Positions 58,372 to 64,000 of a DNA stretch of 64,000 bases are shown one piece after another (positions within the stretch are counted from its first letter, which is position 1; each line of letters starts with the position of its first letter). The stretch is from assembly GCA_036365515.1 (NCBI GenBank), contig CM070874.1, forward strand, positions 160,519,297-160,583,296, read 5' to 3'. Source of the DNA: Torymus aiolomorphi (Eukaryota; Arthropoda; Insecta; Hymenoptera; Torymidae). Below the pieces are notes generated by a model that was not told the DNA's origin, ran no database searches, and was given only the letters and a program-made list of their open reading frames with translations. The translations under genes were made by a program, and so were the position numbers.

Positions 58372-58372
<1 letters not shown>
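58326..58372 (+). other. Helitron 3' terminus (H4)
   Basis: GGGGGTTGACGAGCGGAGCG, then perfect GGGGGTACCCCC and CTAG, then TATATA. Confidence 0.92.

Positions 58373-58440
<68 letters not shown>
58373..58440. repeat. (TA)n microsatellite
   Basis: Directly follows the H4 CTAG. Confidence 0.95.
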
Positions 58441-58441
<1 letters not shown>

Positions 58442-58724
58442 CTTAGTACACCTTCCAGGACATCTACAGGTTTTCTGCAATAGAAGTAGGTATAAAACGT
58501 TAAACAGTATATACGTGACTAAAGAAATAATATCCCTCAGGGTGTTGACTAACACCACGACGCCTGCGGCGCCCCCGTTCAGTTCCGCAGTATTTTACGT
58601 TGATTTGGGAAAAATTTTACGAAAAAAAACGTTGTGAAAGAAACCCTAAATGCCCTGAATAATACAAAAATGTCCTGAAAGGTAGCGATAAACCAATGAA
58701 AAGTCCTGAAACAGCGGTGAACAG

Positions 58725-58726
<2 letters not shown>
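58441..58726. repeat. TA-bounded modular repeat with both core and GC block
   Basis: The core GTGACTAAAGAAATAAT at 58515-58531 is directly followed by CCCTCAGGGTGTTGACTAAC and CACGACGCCTGCGGCGCC, linking the two conserved blocks in one copy. Downstream, ATGCCCTGAAT, ATGTCCTGAAA and AAGTCCTGAAA form a short iteration. Confidence 0.85.

Positions 58727-58798
<72 letters not shown>
58727..58798. repeat. (TA)n microsatellite
   Basis: About 36 TA units closing the module. Confidence 0.95.
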
Positions 58799-58800
<2 letters not shown>

Positions 58801-58896
58801 GTCGTTCTTGTACTTTTCGATCATAACCGGTCGCATAATGTCAACCGTTTTCCTCGCTGATTTTTCCTGTGAAACTACATATAAAAAAAGTGAGTA

Positions 58897-58936
58897 AGCA
58901 CCCCATATCCAATATTAGCACCCCATATCCAATATT
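58897..58936. repeat. 20-bp perfect tandem duplication
   Basis: AGCACCCCATATCCAATATT occurs twice without gap. Confidence 0.95.
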
Positions 58937-59178
58937 GAGACAGCTAAACCGTACTGAATTTCGAAAAATTATCAAAAAATGGCTATTTTCGAAAAATTCT
59001 GTACGGCTCGTTTTTTGATCGATTTGAATGATTCAAGAAGGAATCTTTTTGCTATTTTGTCAAATTTTAGAAAAAAAGTTTGTGGAATATAAATAATGCA
59101 ATGAAATTTTTACACAAAGGAAAGCGTGAATCTAAATATTTTTGATTTTAAGGTTACCTTTCTACCTTTGTAGTTCCT

Positions 59179-59495
59179 CGAGTTTTATAGATATCGAGAT
59201 CGGACACAACCTATTTTCTTCCTCTTAAAAAGACGTTTCATTTTCACTCGGCCAACGATTGATTTGATTAACTGCAAGCAAACACACAGCATTTTCAAAA
59301 TGGTCGATTTTCGAAAATCACAATATTGGCACCCCTGTAACTTTTTTCGATCCAAATCGATTGGGCTCGTATTCAGCGGGAAAAAAAATTTTAAACTTCT
59401 AGAAAACGACCCAATTGATTTCGTTCGGTTTTTTGGATATTTGCAAAAGTTAAGAATTTTTCAAAATGGGGGTTTTTCGTATAAGTATCCATTAA
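59179..59495 (+). repeat. Outer arm, left, of the TTAA MITE tile
   Basis: Inverse of 61509-61819 (AATCGCAATATTGGCACCCC-type blocks, GTCGTTTTCTAGAAG). It ends at TTAA 59492-59495. Confidence 0.85.
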
Positions 59496-59852
59496 GGGCA
59501 TGTTACACCTAGTGGCTTCTGAGGCCAAAATCAGCTGAATCGATGGCTTTTCATGGGTCTAAGTTACTTGAAATTCATGTATTTATTGCTCAAAGAGTTG
59601 AAAATATTAAAAATATTTAATTGAATAATTTTAAAATGCTAACAACGACAATAAAATTACAAAAACTCTTAAAATTAAGCAATTAAAAGTGGTTTTTCAA
59701 TTTTTAAAAATACTTAAACAAATAATTTTAATATTTCCGACACTTCAAGCCATTACTGCATGAATTTTAAGTAATTTAGGACTTTTTCCATGAAAATTCA
59801 TTGAATACTTTTTTTAAACAGGCATCAGAAGCCACTATGTGTAAGACCCCCT
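59496..59852 (+). repeat. TTAA MITE M1
   Basis: 357 bp between TTAA 59492-59495 and 59853-59856. Starts GGGCATGTTACACCTAGTGG, ends CCACTATGTGTAAGACCCCC. Inverse copy: M5. Confidence 0.88.
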
Positions 59853-59856
59853 TTAA

Positions 59857-60279
59857 TACGTAAAACACAAATCCTCAGATTCTTGTTTGAGCATCCGCCG
59901 CAAAATTTATATTTCGATACATATTTTTACTATCCCATTTTTTAAAATATTGTAGTGACCGCATTATCGTTTGGATCTGTTCCTCATTGTATCTGTTCCT
60001 CAAAGATGTGTAAAAGGCTGATAGATCGAACTATATTCATTGCTAAAAGTGTTGTTTCAAATAAACAAAATGAATCTATAGAAAAGATGATCTATGGATA
60101 TACGATCCCGGATACAAGAATCTTTCATGGAAAAAGAGACAGGACCATTACAGACGAGCTTTTATAGATATAGAAACAATGTTTTAAAAAGTGGGATAGT
60201 AAAAATATGTATCGAATTATAAATTTCGCTGCGGATGCTCAAACAAGAAACTGATGTTTTGTGTATTGTATTTTACGTA
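59857..60279. repeat. TTAA MITE M2
   Basis: 423 bp between TTAA 59853-59856 and 60280-60283. Ends TACGTAAAA and TTTTACGTA; inner GAGCATCCGC and GCGGATGCTC pair, and long arms around CATATTTTTACTATCCCA. Confidence 0.88.
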
Positions 60280-60283
60280 TTAA

Positions 60284-60729
60284 GGTGGTTCCCTGGAGAT
60301 CAAAGTTGACGCAACACATACTTGAAATTGCTCTTTCAATAAAGACATAACGAATATCATATCCAAATTTCAGAGCATTTTATCTTTTAGCTTCTGAGTA
60401 ATTGCTGTGTAAAGTTACATGGATTACATGGGAGATATATCTATATATATCGAAACTGTCGCGTTATGTATCTCTTTACAACAATATCTGAGCAACGAGA
60501 TTCAAGTCAGCCTTGGAATTTCATGTACTCATTGAATATATAATAAGGAACGTTTTCGCGCAAGAATGAAGTTGATTCATCGTTTCATTATTAAAATAGA
60601 GCTTCTTAAATATATCGCTTTCGCAGCACTTGATATGTTTCGAGGCTTATGTACGCTCAGCGCGCCAGCGTGCACTCTCTATCTCTCTTGCTCAAAGCTG
60701 TCTGTCTCTCTCTTACTCAGGGAACCACC
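60284..60729. repeat. TTAA MITE M3
   Basis: 446 bp between TTAA 60280-60283 and 60730-60733. Ends GGTGGTTCCCTGG and CAGGGAACCACC. Confidence 0.88.
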
Positions 60730-60733
60730 TTAA

Positions 60734-61140
60734 GGTGTTTCGATAGCTCACCGCTCGCGGGGCGTGGGGCTCACCATGCACCACCTCCCGCAGCGAACGA
60801 ACTCAATCGTATGTTTACGTTTTGCCGCAGTACTTGAAATCAGCGTTGTCAATCGCGATCAGATTTCGTTTAAACATTCTCCTGTATATTTGCTATATTG
60901 CCTGTAGTTTTTTGATTCGCTGTAACCTTTTTTAAAGACTCGCGTCCTAAGTGTTTTGTGTTTTACCAAGGTACTTCCATAAGAGCCCGTGTATAAGAGT
61001 TGAACTTTGATGTTGAATAATTTCATAATCGAGTTGACAAACGATCTGAAATTTCACACACTAATAGAAAATCAATCGAAGAACAACAATATTTAGTTTT
61101 TGGAATGACGTAACCTTTTTCATTTCGGTATCGGACCTCC
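60734..61140. repeat. TTAA MITE M4, imperfect ends
   Basis: 407 bp between TTAA 60730-60733 and 61141-61144. Ends GGTGTTTCGATAGC and GGTATCGGACCTCC pair only partly. It contains a GC-rich stretch near 60750-60790. Confidence 0.6.
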
Positions 61141-61144
61141 TTAA

Positions 61145-61504
61145 AGGGGGTCTTACACATAGTGGTTTCTGAGAAATTTTTAAAAAAAGTACTCAATGAA
61201 TTTTTATGGGACAAGTCCTAAATTACTTAAAATTCATGCAGTAATGGCCCGTAGAGTTGGAAATATTAAAATTATTTGATTAAGTATTTTTAAAAATACT
61301 TAAAAACCACTTTTAATTGCTTAATTTTAAGAGGTTTTGAAATTTTCTTTGTCGTTTTTAGCATTTTAAAATTATTGAATAATATATTTTTAATATTTTC
61401 AACTCTTCGGGCAATAAATACATGAATTACAAGTAACTTAGACCCATGAAAAGCCATCGATTCAGCTGATTTTGGCCTCAGAAGCCACTAGGTGTAATAT
61501 GCCC
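61145..61504 (-). repeat. TTAA MITE M5, inverse of M1
   Basis: 360 bp between TTAA 61141-61144 and 61505-61508. Starts AGGGGGTCTTACACATAGTG, ends CCACTAGGTGTAATATGCCC. Confidence 0.88.
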
Positions 61505-61508
61505 TTAA

Positions 61509-62870
<1,362 letters not shown>

Positions 62871-62878
62871 TGTATATA

Positions 62879-63135
62879 TCTATCTATATTATACAGATGT
62901 TAGTGTTATTTTTGAACATCAGCCCCCCCCCCCTTATCCGCCCCCGCACCCTCCCGCCTACCACTCAGCCCCCCCCCCCTCAAAATAACGTAAAAATCAG
63001 CGTATTTTTATGAGTTTTTTATATTAAAATAGCCTCTGAGCCCCCCCTCATCCGCCCCTCGCCCGCCCCTCAGGCGCCCCTCTGCCCCCTCCTCCGCCCA
63101 CCCCTCGTTCCCCTCCTCTTACCATCCCTCATATA
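62879..63135 (+). other. H5 5' domain with two C-rich tracts
   Basis: Tracts at about 62920-62982 and 63040-63125 flank CTCAAAATAACGTAAAAATC, as in H1 and H2. Confidence 0.8.
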
Positions 63136-63463
63136 CACCTTTTTCTTTAATCGTATGTATCATTTCAGTATACATGCGACAAAGATCTTTTTTTCTCACA
63201 CCACGCGTAAAGTATTGTGTTTTCACATTGACGTCAGGGAGTCTCGCTTCGCTCGGGCCGTAAATAATTATAAACGGCACTAATCATCGGATCAAAATAG
63301 ACATACGAGCATAGGCTTCGCAGTTTCTAGGAATGAGGTTATGTGACTTTTTCGACCCTGAAATTAAAGATTAAGCACAAATAACTTTCTGTAATGTATA
63401 TGGGAAAATTGTACATTGTCTCCAAACAATGAGGACCATTGATATTTTTTTACACAAATAAGT
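63136..63463. other. Non-coding stretch of H5
   Basis: No coding signal. A short GAGTCTCGCTTCGCTCGGG segment near 63240 is the only unusual motif. Confidence 0.5.
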
Positions 63464-63515
63464 CTATCTTTTCCATGCCACCCAAGAGGTAGATAGATAG
63501 GCGCGCTTTTTTTTA
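63464..63515 (+). repeat. Helitron subterminal hairpin (H5), CTATCT/AGATAG form
   Basis: CTATCT (63464-63469) pairs with AGATAG (63491-63496); TTTTCCATGCCACC and GAGGT lie inside; GGCGCG follows. Confidence 0.8.
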
Positions 63516-63721
63516 TAGAAGTTTCCTTTTTTTTTACTATCGTTGAATTCATTTTCCATTAAATATTTCATTGTTTTTTCATAATAAAAAGTTAGTAAAA
63601 AATGGCCTATTCCTTTGTTAAAAAAAATGTAAAATTTTCAAGTATTACTTTTGTTCTATTAAATAAACATATGTTATATTTTTAAACATTTTTATATTTA
63701 TTTAATTAACATAAATTTTTC

Positions 63722-64000
63722 ATAGAGAAAATCATACAGAAAATCAACAAAGAATTATTTTTGAAGAAAATAACGAGACTGAAGCTTTAGAAAATTATAA
63801 AACAACATTAACAGCATGGTTTGATTTAAATAAAAAAGATAATTATGTAAGGAATATAAAATATGTTAATATACCTAAATATCACAACTTTAAAAATAAA
63901 TATTGGATCAAACAAAAACGAAATCAAGAAAATTAGATAATAGGTCGTTTAAATATTATTTCTTCAAAAGATGTTGAACGATTTCATTTAAAATTAATTT
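63722..64000 (+). pseudogene. Helitron Rep/helicase linker fragment (H5)
   Basis: The frame starts abruptly with HTENQQRIIFEEN, then YKTTLTAWFDLNKKDNYVRN and IKYVNIPKYH, the linker between Rep and helicase as in H2 (10245-10370). A TAG interrupts near 63935, followed by GRLNIISSKDVERFHLKL to the edge. Rep is absent upstream, so H5 has lost it as H2 has lost its HUH part. Confidence 0.8.

Larger units (their letters stand above)
54999..58372 (+). mobile_element. Helitron H4, non-autonomous
   Basis: 5' TCTTCCTATATTATATGG at 54999, 3' CTAG at 58369-58372 after the palindrome GGGGGTACCCCC. No Rep or helicase. Instead: C-rich 5' domain, a 14-bp minisatellite, three plus-strand hairpin domains, and a 1.3-kb foldback whose two ends are themselves the hairpin. 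Blocks around AAAGGGAATAGGTATAAACA at about 55240 and 55960 are duplicated. Confidence 0.88.
62879..64000 (+). mobile_element. Helitron H5, 5' part, runs off the right edge
   Basis: 5' end TCTATCTATATTATACAG at 62879 after (TA). C-rich 5' domain, hairpin of the CTATCT/AGATAG form, then helicase-linker coding to the window edge. Confidence 0.82.

Overview
The window reads as a gene-poor, transposon-dense stretch of a eukaryotic nuclear genome, most likely an arthropod and probably an insect. Reasons: BEL/Pao, Gypsy, Penelope, Helitron, CENP-B/DDE and mariner-like elements occur together, along with an intron-bearing transposase, long (TA)n and (CA)n microsatellites and many foldback MITEs. I cannot name the species. 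I found no convincing host protein gene, tRNA or rRNA. Almost every coding stretch belongs to a mobile element and carries stops or frameshifts.

Layout. 1-3380: 5' part of a BEL/Pao element (minus strand) with a broken Gag and a putative LTR. 3729-4380: (TA)n-bounded modular repeat. 4381-9028: Helitron H1, lacking a helicase but holding a small accessory ORF and a nested Penelope element. 9045-14074: Helitron H2 with decayed Rep/helicase and a second accessory ORF. 14075-16427: modular repeat, LINE-like ORF, palindromic GC repeats, (TA)n. 16428-31406: a complete but decayed Gypsy element (minus strand, both LTRs, 4-bp ATAT target duplication in a TA tract) with a 5.2-kb CENP-B/DDE transposon nested in gag. 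31407-33610: TA-bounded modules and a foldback. 33634-39762: a broken transposase-like gene (minus strand) whose intron holds a separate 3.6-kb long-TIR transposon. 40030-45222: three copies of one repeat unit, two forming a 3.8-kb palindrome. 45229-49400: MITEs and unremarkable AT-rich DNA. 49415-51502: modular repeat, mariner-derived foldback, hairpin. About 51700-54578: Helitron H3 with the best-preserved helicase. 54999-58372: non-autonomous Helitron H4 containing a foldback. 59179-61819: five MITEs laid end to end on single TTAA sites inside an inverted pair. 61820-62870: three modular repeats. 62879-64000: start of Helitron H5.

The strongest signals are in the Helitron family. Its members share TC-TATATTATA 5' ends, paired C-rich tracts and a CTAG 3' end with a GC hairpin. 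Near both ends, in opposite orientation, they carry a two-hairpin domain whose outer stem changes by paired substitutions while the internal TTTTCCACGYCACC stays constant. Two members also keep a repeat-built small ORF next to the 3' region. Around them lie (TA)n-bounded modules that share the core GTGACTAAAGAAATAATG but carry different iterated motifs, and Helitron ends abut these TA tracts repeatedly. All copies were compared by eye, so boundaries carry an uncertainty of several bases unless a terminal motif fixes them.
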